Shown here piece by piece: positions 27,273 through 35,493 of a DNA stretch of 64,000 nucleotides; position 1 is the first letter of the stretch, and every line of letters starts with the position of its first letter. The translations under genes were made by a program, and so were the position numbers. The notes under the pieces were generated by a model. It ran no database searches and was not told the DNA's origin. It worked only from the letters and a program-made list of their open reading frames with translations. This DNA is from Frondihabitans sp. Leaf304 (GTDB taxonomy: Bacteria > Actinomycetota > Actinomycetes > Actinomycetales > Microbacteriaceae), in assembly GCF_001423105.1 (NCBI RefSeq), contig NZ_LMNV01000002.1, forward strand, positions 578,543-642,542, written 5' to 3'.

Positions 27273-27758
27273 TCAGGCGGGAAGCTGAGCGTTCGCCACG
27301 ACGACGGTGGGTTCGTGGCGCACCGGGAAGTTCATCGAGGAGGCGATGAAGCACTTCGACGACGCCTCCCGGTGCGCCTCTCGAGCCCGCTCGACCATCG
27401 ACTCCTCGGCCACCGTGACCGTCGGATGCAGCACGACCTCGGTGAAGTGCCCGCCCCCGTCGGAGGTCTGCACCATCGTGCCGGTGGCGTCGTCGACGTA
27501 GCCGGTGACGACGACGTCGACCGTCGTGCACACCCAGAGGTAGCTCAGCAGGTGGCACTGCGACAGGGCGCCGAGAAGCATCTCTTCGGGGTTCCAGCGA
27601 TCGACGTCGCCGCGGAACGGCTTGTCGGCCGACCCGAGGATCTCGGGCTTGCCCGTCACGGTCAGCGTGTGATCGCGCCCGTACGAGCGGTAGTCGCGGG
27701 TTCCCTCGCCGCGATTGCCCGTCCAGACGGTGTGCAGCGCGTAGGTGTGGTCGATCAT
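27273..27758 (-). CDS. OsmC-family peroxiredoxin-like protein
   Basis: A 161-residue protein with the two family cysteines in ALSQCHLLSYLW and SSKCFIASSM, and RWNPEEMLLGAL before the first. OsmC proteins reduce organic hydroperoxides with thiols. ATG 27758 (MIDHTYALHTVW) is taken because it gives the common OsmC length. The start faces the asparaginase gene with only 24 bp between the two start codons, so the two promoters must overlap or lie inside the genes. Confidence 0.85.
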   Translation of the reverse strand: MIDHTYALHTVWTGNRGEGTRDYRSYGRDHTLTVTGKPEILGSADKPFRGDVDRWNPEEMLLGALSQCHLLSYLWVCTTVDVVVTGYVDDATGTMVQTSDGGGHFTEVVLHPTVTVAEESMVERAREAHREASSKCFIASSMNFPVRHEPTVVVANAQLPA

Positions 27759-27782
27759 GCCGTCAAAGTTACACTCGGCCTC

Positions 27783-28808
27783 ATGAGTCACGAGCACCAG
27801 GATCCGAAGCCCGCCACGTCGCGTCATCCGCTGGAGGTGTCGGGAAGCGTGGAGCTCGCGGTACTCGAGCGCTCCGGCATGGCCGAGAGTCGCCACATCG
27901 GCGCCGCCGCCGTGGTCGACTCGTCAGGGCGGATCGTGCGAACGCTCGGTGATGCCGCCGCGTCGATCTATCCGCGCTCGTGCCTCAAACCTTTTCAAGC
28001 TCTCGCCGTGCTGCGGTCGGGCGTGCGACTGGAGGGGCCGGAGGCGGTGCTTTCGACCGCCAGCCATGCCGGGACCCCGCGTCACCAGGCCGTCGTCGAG
28101 GGCATGCTGGCCCGGATCGGTGCCACCGAAGACGACCTGCTGTGCCCGCCCGACTGGCCGTATGATCGCGACACCGCCCGGACGGCGAGCGACAAGCGAC
28201 GCATCTTCATGAACTGCAGTGGCAAGCACGCGGGCTTTCTTCTCGCCTGTGCCGAGAACGGCTGGGACCCGCGCTCGTACGACGACCTCGACCACCCGCT
28301 GCAGGTGGCTGCCCGAGAGACGGTCGCCGACTATCTCGGCGAGACGGTCGATCACGCCGGTGTCGACGGCTGCGGTGCACCCGTGTTCGCGGCGACGCTG
28401 ACTGGGCTCGCGGGGGCCGTGGCTCGTCTGGTGCGCTCGGCCGACACCGACGACGACCCTCTGGCCGGCCACCTGGTTCGCGCCGTGTTCGACGACGCCT
28501 GGGCCCTCGACGGCGAAGGCCGCGCGAACACCGTCACGATCGACGAGACCGGCCTGTTCGCGAAGTTGGGTGCCGAGGGAGTCATGATCATGGGAAGCCG
28601 TGAGGGACTGGCCGTCGCCGTGAAAGTGCTCGACGGCAACCTCCGGGCCGGGACACTCGCAGGACTGACCCTGCTCGAAGCCGAAGGGGCCGTCGCATCG
28701 GACGCCGTCGATCGCGTGCTCGACCAGACGCTGGAGCGCGTGACCGGCGGCGGCGTCGTGGTCGGCGGGATTCGGGCCGGCGCGGCGTTGGCAGGAATGC
28801 GCGGCTGA
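27783..28808 (+). CDS. asparaginase II-family protein
   Basis: A 341-residue protein of the PF06089 type, with the conserved SCLKPFQALAVL, STASHAGTPRHQ, NCSGKHAGFL and GCGAPVFA blocks. These belong to an asparaginase family unrelated to the E. coli AnsA/AnsB enzymes, so the amidohydrolase label is by family, not shown by sequence. It is cytoplasmic as judged by the absence of a signal peptide. ATG at 27783; a longer frame reaching back through osmC is a shadow. Unusually short spacing (24 bp) to the divergent OsmC start. Confidence 0.85.
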   Translation: MSHEHQDPKPATSRHPLEVSGSVELAVLERSGMAESRHIGAAAVVDSSGRIVRTLGDAAASIYPRSCLKPFQALAVLRSGVRLEGPEAVLSTASHAGTPRHQAVVEGMLARIGATEDDLLCPPDWPYDRDTARTASDKRRIFMNCSGKHAGFLLACAENGWDPRSYDDLDHPLQVAARETVADYLGETVDHAGVDGCGAPVFAATLTGLAGAVARLVRSADTDDDPLAGHLVRAVFDDAWALDGEGRANTVTIDETGLFAKLGAEGVMIMGSREGLAVAVKVLDGNLRAGTLAGLTLLEAEGAVASDAVDRVLDQTLERVTGGGVVVGGIRAGAALAGMRG

Positions 28809-28842
28809 TTCGCGAGGCGGAATTGCGGGGCCGTGCGGCTGA

Positions 28843-28911
28843 GTTGCGGGGCTGCGGGGTCGCGGGTTCGCGGGGTCGCCGGGTCGCGGGGTCGCGGGGT
28901 CGCGGGGCTGC
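28843..28911. repeat. GC-rich 8-bp tandem repeat
   Basis: About eight imperfect copies of tcgcgggg fill the gap between the asparaginase stop and the end of the unknown two-TM gene. The middle copies are nearly identical, the ends decay. It is not CRISPR-like: there are no spacers. Copy number is likely variable between strains. Confidence 0.75.
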
Positions 28912-28912
28912 G

Positions 28913-29620
28913 TCACGCGGTGCTCCCGAGGCGTGACCGGTCGGGGCGAACTGGTCGGTCGGCCGGGGGCTGTACGACGGCCCTGAGCTCAAGGGCGGTC
29001 CAGGCGCCCCCGCACTCCCCCGCTGCACGCACGCAGGCGATGCCGTCGGGCCCGACCCAGACATCCACCGTCTCCGGCGGCACGACCAGACCGAGGGCTG
29101 CCGCCGGCGGTGAGACCTCGACGACAGTCTCGGCCCCGAGCCGCAGCAGCGACGGCAGCAGCGCGCCGAGTGCCGGAGGCGCGAACAGGCGCACTCGTGT
29201 AGCTGGAGCAACGAGAGGAGCCCTCTCAAGGATCCGCGGAGCCGCCTCACCCCCGACCTGCACCGCGCTCACGACCGCTCCCGACCCCACGACTACGCTC
29301 CTCGCCCGAGGAGGATCGCAGCCCCGAACGAGCCCAGCGAGCTCCTCGGCCATCGCCTCGTCAAGACGCCTCTCGAAGTCGAGCCGCGCTGCGGCACTCC
29401 CGTCGCGTCGACGCCGCTCTCGCAGCGCCGTGCGAACGAGTACCTCCGCGACGGCGGCGAGTGCGACCACGCCCATGCCGACCGCGAGCATCGGCGTCGG
29501 AGGCGAGAGCGCCAGAGTGACTGCAACGAGGAGGCCTAGGGCCGCGGAAGCGACGATGGGAAAGGACGGCGCCGGAGCACCCGGCGGAGACTGCGGTGCG
29601 GTGAGGTGGACGTGGCTCAT
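28913..29620 (-). CDS. unrecognised two-TM protein at the end of the kinase/giant-protein cluster
   Basis: A 235-residue protein: two spans at about residues 21-38 and 45-62, then an Arg-rich helix with coiled-coil character (about 65-95), then an alanine/valine-rich globular region with few charges, ending in a basic Pro/Arg tail. I do not recognise the family. The two-TM-then-helix layout recalls the N-terminus of T7SS EccC-type ATPases, but there is no ATPase domain. ATG 29620 is preferred over TTG 29632; neither has a good ribosome-binding site. A hairpin separates it from the zinc-ribbon gene, so it may be less tightly coupled than the rest. Confidence 0.6.
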   Translation of the reverse strand: MSHVHLTAPQSPPGAPAPSFPIVASAALGLLVAVTLALSPPTPMLAVGMGVVALAAVAEVLVRTALRERRRRDGSAAARLDFERRLDEAMAEELAGLVRGCDPPRARSVVVGSGAVVSAVQVGGEAAPRILERAPLVAPATRVRLFAPPALGALLPSLLRLGAETVVEVSPPAAALGLVVPPETVDVWVGPDGIACVRAAGECGGAWTALELRAVVQPPADRPVRPDRSRLGSTA

Positions 29621-29691
29621 ACGTCGAGTCAAGCCGTCGCGACACCTCGGCAGGCGTGGATGCGGGGATCTGTGGTGAGACGGTCTCGGAT

Positions 29692-29711
29692 CCTCGTCTG
29701 TGGAGACGAGG
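29692..29711 (-). terminator. perfect 8-bp hairpin ahead of the last cluster gene
   Basis: cctcgtct (29692-29699) and agacgagg (29704-29711) pair perfectly around a four-base loop in the 163-bp gap between the zinc-ribbon/FHA gene and the two-TM gene. There is no T run, so it is a partial terminator or mRNA-processing hairpin at best. Confidence 0.4.
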
Positions 29712-29783
29712 TGACGCCCGGCGACTCGGGCCCACGCTCAGAAAGTCGTGATCGCGTGCAGCGAGTCGCGCTCGCAGCCCGTC

Positions 29784-31592
29784 TCAGCTCACGATGAAGA
29801 ACTGCTCGCCGATTTCGACCCGCGTGCCCCGGGGCACGCGAACCCGCTTGCCCGGCTCGGCCCGGCGGACCTCCTGCGACGGTGCCTTCACGATCGTGCC
29901 GTTGCCCGACCAGCGGTCGGCGACCCACAGGTGGCCGTCGTCCTGGCCGAATTCGAGGTGCGTTTTCGACACCGATCGGCCGGGGTCGAGGATCCGAACG
30001 AGCAGCTCGATCGCCTCGCCCGGCTGCGGCGTCGGCGCTCGTCCGACGAGGCCGCTTCCCTGAACGGTGAAACTCTCGCCCGTCGAGAACTGGAGGATGA
30101 ACGATTCCCCTACCTCGCGACGCGGCACGATGCGAGTGCTCTCGACGTCGTCGGCCGGCGCACCGAGGGTCACGGCCCAGGGCGCGGCCGACGGCGAGGG
30201 CTGCGGCGCGGGGGCGACGGTCGGCACTGCCGATTGCGCCGCGCGGCTCGCCGCAGGGGCCTCGGGTTCGGCTGCTCGCACAGGGGGTTGCGGGGGGCTG
30301 ACGGGCCGATCGACCAGGGCCTCGGGCACGTCGCCGACGCGGACAGGAGGCACCTCCGGCGACGAGGCGGGCGGTGTGTGGCGCGCGGCCGTCGGAGCAG
30401 AGTGCGTGGGAGTTCCCGCGTGCCGGATCGGCTCGACGTGGGCGGCAGTAGGAGCAGAGGGATCGGACGCGGGTTGCGAGGGCGCAGCTGACGACGACGA
30501 CCACAACTGCGGCGCTTCGCTCGGCTGTCGACGACCGAAGAGGCGTCGTCGCTTGGGCGCGGGAACAGGATCAGGCACGAAAGGCGGAGACACCTCGACC
30601 GGCGACGGCAGGGGCGTCGGGGTCAGCGGAGCCGACCGGGGGGCCGGAGGGGCCTCGTGCGTCTCACCCGACTGCGGGCGTCCCGGCTGAGCGCCTTCTG
30701 GCAGGGGGCGTTCCGACGGGGTCCGTCCACTCGATGGTGCCGCAGCAGTGCCGGTGATCGGCACGATGGGTCCGGTGAAGGAGGCGGCTACAGACTGGAC
30801 CACGGCCCCGCACTCGCCACAGAAGATATCGCCCTGGTGCAGGGGTGCGCCGCAGTCCGAGCACACGGCGCCGGCCGATTCGCGCGCTGTTGTCGGCGCA
30901 ACGAGCGGGGCGATCACGTTGGTATCGCCCTCGACGGCAGCCACGTCAACGCCGGGCGGAGCGGCAATGGGCTCAGGATCCGACGGCTCATCCTCGAGCA
31001 CCGGCTCGACCGCCACCGCAGGTGCGACGTCGGCGACCTCGACCTGAGCATCGTCGGCGGACGATTCCACGGCGGCCGCGTGATCGACCACCGCAGGAGC
31101 GTCGGCGGTCTGCGCGGCAGCGGGGAGCGAGCCGGGGACGTCGGCTTCGTCGATCGAGTCGTGCGTGGTCGGGGTGGGGCGGGCATCCACTTTGACCGCG
31201 GGGTCAACCGTGATCGGAGTCACCGACGCCGTCCACAGCGGCCCGGACGCCGGACGCACCGTGCCCGTGTCGGGGCGCCGGGGCGTCTCGTCGTCTCCGG
31301 ACTCGCTGTCCTCAAGAGCGCTGCCTTCGGGTGCGCCGTCTTCGCGCACGCCGTCTTCAGGCGCACCGTCTCCGCGCTCGCCGTCGAGCCACCAGGGTGT
31401 GCCGGCCGGAACAGCGGTGGCCTGGGGCTCCTGCAACACCCAGGGGCGGCGCGGCGGTGCCGCCACCGGTGCCTGCTCGACCGGAGCCTCGGCACGGAAT
31501 GCAGCCCAGTCGGCCGCGGTGATGGCACGACCGCACTGGCCGCAGAACATGGCTCCGTCGGGCAGCGGGCTCGAGCAGGTGGGGCAACGCAT
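29784..31592 (-). CDS. double zinc-ribbon and FHA domain protein
   Basis: A 602-residue protein. Residues 3-20 form a zinc ribbon (Cys3, Cys6, Cys17, Cys20: CPTC...CGQC), and a second ribbon (CSDCGAPLHQGDIFCGECG) lies near residue 242. Long Ala/Pro/Ser/Asp-rich, presumably disordered linkers separate these from a C-terminal FHA domain (about 510-600) with VGRAPTP, RSVSKTHLEF and SGNGT, the phosphothreonine-binding features. It is a likely reader of the kinase two genes upstream and possibly its substrate. ATG 31592 just precedes the first ribbon. It begins 16 bases after the transglutaminase-like stop. Confidence 0.85.
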   Translation of the reverse strand: MRCPTCSSPLPDGAMFCGQCGRAITAADWAAFRAEAPVEQAPVAAPPRRPWVLQEPQATAVPAGTPWWLDGERGDGAPEDGVREDGAPEGSALEDSESGDDETPRRPDTGTVRPASGPLWTASVTPITVDPAVKVDARPTPTTHDSIDEADVPGSLPAAAQTADAPAVVDHAAAVESSADDAQVEVADVAPAVAVEPVLEDEPSDPEPIAAPPGVDVAAVEGDTNVIAPLVAPTTARESAGAVCSDCGAPLHQGDIFCGECGAVVQSVAASFTGPIVPITGTAAAPSSGRTPSERPLPEGAQPGRPQSGETHEAPPAPRSAPLTPTPLPSPVEVSPPFVPDPVPAPKRRRLFGRRQPSEAPQLWSSSSAAPSQPASDPSAPTAAHVEPIRHAGTPTHSAPTAARHTPPASSPEVPPVRVGDVPEALVDRPVSPPQPPVRAAEPEAPAASRAAQSAVPTVAPAPQPSPSAAPWAVTLGAPADDVESTRIVPRREVGESFILQFSTGESFTVQGSGLVGRAPTPQPGEAIELLVRILDPGRSVSKTHLEFGQDDGHLWVADRWSGNGTIVKAPSQEVRRAEPGKRVRVPRGTRVEIGEQFFIVS

Positions 31593-31608
31593 GTGTGGTG
31601 AGTGATCC

Positions 31609-34008
31609 CTAACGCTTGAAAGGCTTCCGGCCATGGTATCCACGGAGCGACCTCGTCGAGACCGCGGCCCGGAATCGTTGCCACCGAGTGAGGCCGGTAT
31701 CGAGATGGGTGCGCATCTCGCCGACCGCCTTCCAGACGCGATCCGCGTCGGGCGCGGACGGCGGCTCGGGAGCGAAGACGGCCCGGTCGACTACGCGAGC
31801 GAGAACACCGGCGCGGGTGCTGCCGACCGCCGCCGCGACCTCGCTTCGAGTGGCGGCGCTCGGGGTGGGGATGCCGTGGTCGACGACGGCGTCGTGGTAC
31901 TCCTGCCATCCGTGGGTCATGCGGACGCCAGGGTCACGGGCCCGGCGCCGCCGCACCCGTCGACGCCCCTTGACCGCGACGATCGCGAGGAACGGCGACA
32001 TCACCAGGCCTGCTATGAGGGCGGCCCAGCCGGCGATGCGGCCGGCGGCGACCAGGAGGGCGATCCAGGCCGGTGGATCGGTGGGGCTGTCCTGGCGGCT
32101 CTGCGGTTGGGTCTGATCGTTCGGCGGGTCGGCCTCTTGCTGGGGTGGCTGAATCACCGACTGGGGTCGCGAGACCTGGTTCGGATCGACCTGCTGGTCT
32201 TTCGGGATCTCGCGGGGTTCCGGGTTCGGGTCGAGCGAGACCCAGCCGTACTGGGCGGTGTCGACCTCGATACGAGCCGTGATGTCGGATCCTGTAAAGG
32301 TCGCCGTGCCGCCCGTCGATGACGAGCCGGCGAATCCCAGTACCACCCGCGCGGGGAACCCGAGTTCGTCGGCCATCAGCGCGGCTGCCGCGGCGTATTG
32401 CTCACCGTCGCCGATCATCAGGTTGTCTGTGAAGAGGCGGGTGAGTCGGTCGGCTCCGTGGCCGGAGAGGCTGGCGGGTTCGTCGGAACCGACGCCGTGA
32501 CTCACGTACCCGTTCTTCTTCAGGCCGTCGAGGGCCGCCTGCAGGCGTGGGCCCTGCCCCTGAACCCCGTCGACGTACGACTCGAGGGCGGCCGTGAGTG
32601 CCGAGGGCACCTTCGTCGGCGCAGGCACAGTGGCGTCGCCGGGGGTCAACGACTGGAGCGCCGCTCGCGAGGGCTGTTGCGGCTCGACGGCAGTGAGCCG
32701 ATACGAGTCGTCTTGTGCGAGCCCGCCGAGCACGGCGGCGGTGCCCGTGGTGTCGTTGTAGAAGAACGCGTCTCGAAGAGCGGTGCTTCTCGAGCCGCCG
32801 AAGTCGATCGACTCCAGCTTGCCCACGGTCGGAACCCAGACACCCGTGTAGCCGTCGACGGCTACATCGATCGTGACCTGCCTGCCCCTGACCTGAGCCT
32901 GATCGATCGACGTGGGCACGCGCGTGAAGGTGCCCGAAGCGGTCGAGACTTCGTCGCTGCCGACCGAGTACTGCACGCCGTCGTAGGTGTCGAGAGTGGC
33001 GATCCTGACGAAACCGCCCGCTCCGAGACCGGTAACCGTGATCTGGGGTGTGTCGGCCTCGGCGGACTGCTCGTAGGCGCGGAATCCGCTGAGGGGGCTC
33101 ACGTAGTCGCGCGGATCGAAAGGCGTCTGCACGGCGTCGCGGGCGACCCAGCGGGACGACTTCGGACCGATTGCACCGGTCACAGCCGCTCCCGCGGCGG
33201 TCGCGACGACGAGAGTCAGCAGCGTTCCGGCGACGGCACGGCGTGCCACGGCGCCGTGACCGGACCGACCGCGAGCCTCACCTCCGGATGGCCTCCGGCG
33301 GCCGGCAGCCGTTCCCCGTGTCAGCAGGTCGATGGCCAGGCGCCGCCGGCGAAGCCTCCACCAGACGATCCAGAGCACCGACACCGCGAGCAGCACCAGT
33401 CCGGTGACCAGGGGCAGGAGGGGCTCGCGAGGACCGAGGACGATGCCCACCAGATAGATCAGCACGGGCGGCACGAGCGCGAGCTCGGCGCGGCGGCTGC
33501 GGAACGCCGTGCTGAGCCCCACGGTCGTCCCGGCGAGCACGAGCACTAGAGCCGGGACCAGCAGGGCCTGATAGTCGCCCACCGGGAGCGTGATGGTCAG
33601 CAGCTGCTTCCAGCCGAGCGCGACGCCCCCGACCAGCTCACGCAGACCGTCGACGGTCGGGAGCACCCCGTAGAGCGCTTGGTTCGGCACCGCGAGAGCG
33701 ACCCCGAAGACCCCGAACGCCACGATCAGAAGCGCGAGGATCCAGACGCTCGCCAACCGCAGAAAAAGACCGGCGAGAGCGATGGTCGCCCCGAGCGCGA
33801 AGCCGCCGACGAGCAGGATCAGGAAGGCGCTGCTGCGGTAGATGGGCCAGAGGGTGGCGCTAGCCGCCACCATGACGACGAAATAGAGGGCTGTCTGGGC
33901 CAGGGCGAAACCGGTGCGGATCTTCGGCCGGGTGGATCGCGGGCGGAGCCCCGGCCCGCGGGCCGTCGATCCAGTCGTCGGTGTTTCTCTCCGGTCGACG
34001 ACGGTCAT
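31609..34008 (-). CDS. TgpA-like transglutaminase-fold membrane protein, catalytic residues replaced
   Basis: A 799-residue protein of the DUF3488/TgpA layout: about seven N-terminal membrane spans (residues 35-280), an extracytoplasmic transglutaminase-like core (about 300-600), a Gln/Pro-rich linker, one C-terminal span (about 648-680) and a basic cytoplasmic tail. The core aligns well around MADELGFPARVVLGF and YGWVSLDPNP, but the nucleophile Cys is Gly535 (IGDGEQYAA) and the His is Thr577 (SDITARIEV); Asp593 remains. It is therefore probably a non-catalytic member. Its start overlaps the DUF58 stop by four bases. Confidence 0.88.
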   Translation of the reverse strand: MTVVDRRETPTTGSTARGPGLRPRSTRPKIRTGFALAQTALYFVVMVAASATLWPIYRSSAFLILLVGGFALGATIALAGLFLRLASVWILALLIVAFGVFGVALAVPNQALYGVLPTVDGLRELVGGVALGWKQLLTITLPVGDYQALLVPALVLVLAGTTVGLSTAFRSRRAELALVPPVLIYLVGIVLGPREPLLPLVTGLVLLAVSVLWIVWWRLRRRRLAIDLLTRGTAAGRRRPSGGEARGRSGHGAVARRAVAGTLLTLVVATAAGAAVTGAIGPKSSRWVARDAVQTPFDPRDYVSPLSGFRAYEQSAEADTPQITVTGLGAGGFVRIATLDTYDGVQYSVGSDEVSTASGTFTRVPTSIDQAQVRGRQVTIDVAVDGYTGVWVPTVGKLESIDFGGSRSTALRDAFFYNDTTGTAAVLGGLAQDDSYRLTAVEPQQPSRAALQSLTPGDATVPAPTKVPSALTAALESYVDGVQGQGPRLQAALDGLKKNGYVSHGVGSDEPASLSGHGADRLTRLFTDNLMIGDGEQYAAAAALMADELGFPARVVLGFAGSSSTGGTATFTGSDITARIEVDTAQYGWVSLDPNPEPREIPKDQQVDPNQVSRPQSVIQPPQQEADPPNDQTQPQSRQDSPTDPPAWIALLVAAGRIAGWAALIAGLVMSPFLAIVAVKGRRRVRRRRARDPGVRMTHGWQEYHDAVVDHGIPTPSAATRSEVAAAVGSTRAGVLARVVDRAVFAPEPPSAPDADRVWKAVGEMRTHLDTGLTRWQRFRAAVSTRSLRGYHGRKPFKR

Positions 34009-35474
34009 GACGCCACCGTCCGTGCGAGTGACTTCTGCAGGTCTTCGAGGTAGCCGACCGTCAACACGGTCATGTCGGCGACGCGACGAAGGCCGGGAAC
34101 CGTCTCGGGATCGCAGACGATCGCCACCGTCTCGACGCCCGCCGGGAACGCCGAGGCGGCTGCGCGCAACTCACCGATACCCGTCGTCGAGCCGACCACG
34201 AGGAACGCGACCGAGATGCCGGCGACCTGCTCCCCCGTCACCCGAGCGACGTCCGAGATTCCGAGCGCGGCCTCGGAATAGGCCACCAGCGAGAGATCGT
34301 CGAGGAGACGGGTCGGGGTGAGGGTCGACAGCGGACGGACGGCCAGGGTCTTCCGCTTCGCGAACTCGGGGGTCCGCTCCGACACGACCACCGAGACCTC
34401 CCGGGCGTCGCGAATCGCGCGCACCCCGAGTGACGCCGCCACGCCGACGCCGAGCTCGAACTCCTCCTCGGTGGCGAAGTCGGCGTTAGCGAGGCTCAGG
34501 GCGATGACGATGTGGCTGCGACGTGTCTCTTCGAATTGCCGCACCATGTAGGTGCCCGCGCGGGCGCTGGACTTCCAATGGATGTGGCGGCGGTCGTCGC
34601 CCGGAAGGTATTCGCGAAGGGCATGGAACGAGATATCGCTCGGCGAGAGGTCGCGGGTCGGACTGCCCTCGAGGTCACGGATCAGCCCGGTACTCGTCGA
34701 CGGAATGCCGATGGTGCGCGGGTGGACGAACAACTCGACGACGTCGGTCCAGTCGAGCTCGCGGCGGACGAGGCCGATCGGATCTCCGCGAACCGTGCGA
34801 ACCGGCCCCACGGGAATGACCCCGCGCTTGTTCGTCGGCACCTCGAAGGTCTCGTCGACCGATTCACCCCCGCGCAGGCCCGGGAGGGTGAGCTCCACCA
34901 GACCGGCGCCGATCGGAATCTCGACGGTGATCCCGAGCACGCGGCGCCTCGTCGGATTGCTCACCGTCACGCGACCGGAGGCCTCATCGCCCACAGCCAC
35001 CCGACTGTGAGGCAGATCGAGAGCGATCGTGAAGACGCTGCGACCGATGGCCGTGACGACCGCCAGGATCAGGATGACGACGAGCGCGAATCCGACCGTG
35101 ACGAGCTCGACCCAGCCGAGCGCATAGCCCGCCACGAGGCAGGCGGGGGTGAGAACCAGCAGTGCCCAACCGACCGGGGTGACCACGCTCGAGGCCACCT
35201 CGACTCCCCGGCTGAGGACGAGAGCGAGCCGACGGCCGAGTCGGACGATGAGCACGACGATGTCGGCGCTGAAGCCCTGCCTGTCGCCCACGATCCGGGT
35301 GCGGGCGTTCGTGAGCCCCTGCGTGCTGGTTCCGTAGTGCGAGTCGGCAGTGGCGTTTCGCGTGCTTTCGCCGCGCGCCCGGTCGGGGCCCGGCCGCCCA
35401 GCGCGAGACCGCTCCGCCGGCGATCCCTGCACCCGCGAGCCCTCGGTTCGAGCGCGTTCTCCCGGCGGCGTCAC
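34005..35474 (-). CDS. DUF58 domain membrane protein (second copy)
   Basis: A 489-residue protein. The first 60 residues are polar and disordered, two spans follow (about 102-120 and 122-143), then a beta-rich region and the DUF58 motif YLPGDDRRHIHWKSSAR (about 289-305), with a vWA-like fold after it. It differs from the 295-residue soluble DUF58 protein at 20361-21248 in having membrane anchors and a domain before the motif. It sits between MoxR and the transglutaminase-like gene, the usual MoxR-DUF58-TGase order. GTG 35474 starts 19 bases past the moxR stop. Confidence 0.9.
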   Translation of the reverse strand: MTPPGERARTEGSRVQGSPAERSRAGRPGPDRARGESTRNATADSHYGTSTQGLTNARTRIVGDRQGFSADIVVLIVRLGRRLALVLSRGVEVASSVVTPVGWALLVLTPACLVAGYALGWVELVTVGFALVVILILAVVTAIGRSVFTIALDLPHSRVAVGDEASGRVTVSNPTRRRVLGITVEIPIGAGLVELTLPGLRGGESVDETFEVPTNKRGVIPVGPVRTVRGDPIGLVRRELDWTDVVELFVHPRTIGIPSTSTGLIRDLEGSPTRDLSPSDISFHALREYLPGDDRRHIHWKSSARAGTYMVRQFEETRRSHIVIALSLANADFATEEEFELGVGVAASLGVRAIRDAREVSVVVSERTPEFAKRKTLAVRPLSTLTPTRLLDDLSLVAYSEAALGISDVARVTGEQVAGISVAFLVVGSTTGIGELRAAASAFPAGVETVAIVCDPETVPGLRRVADMTVLTVGYLEDLQKSLARTVAS

Positions 35475-35493
35475 GCGTACGCCGCCGCACAGG

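Noticed and set aside
28843..28911. Possible CRISPR array
   Set aside because: Eight-base units in direct tandem with no spacers and no cas genes nearby.
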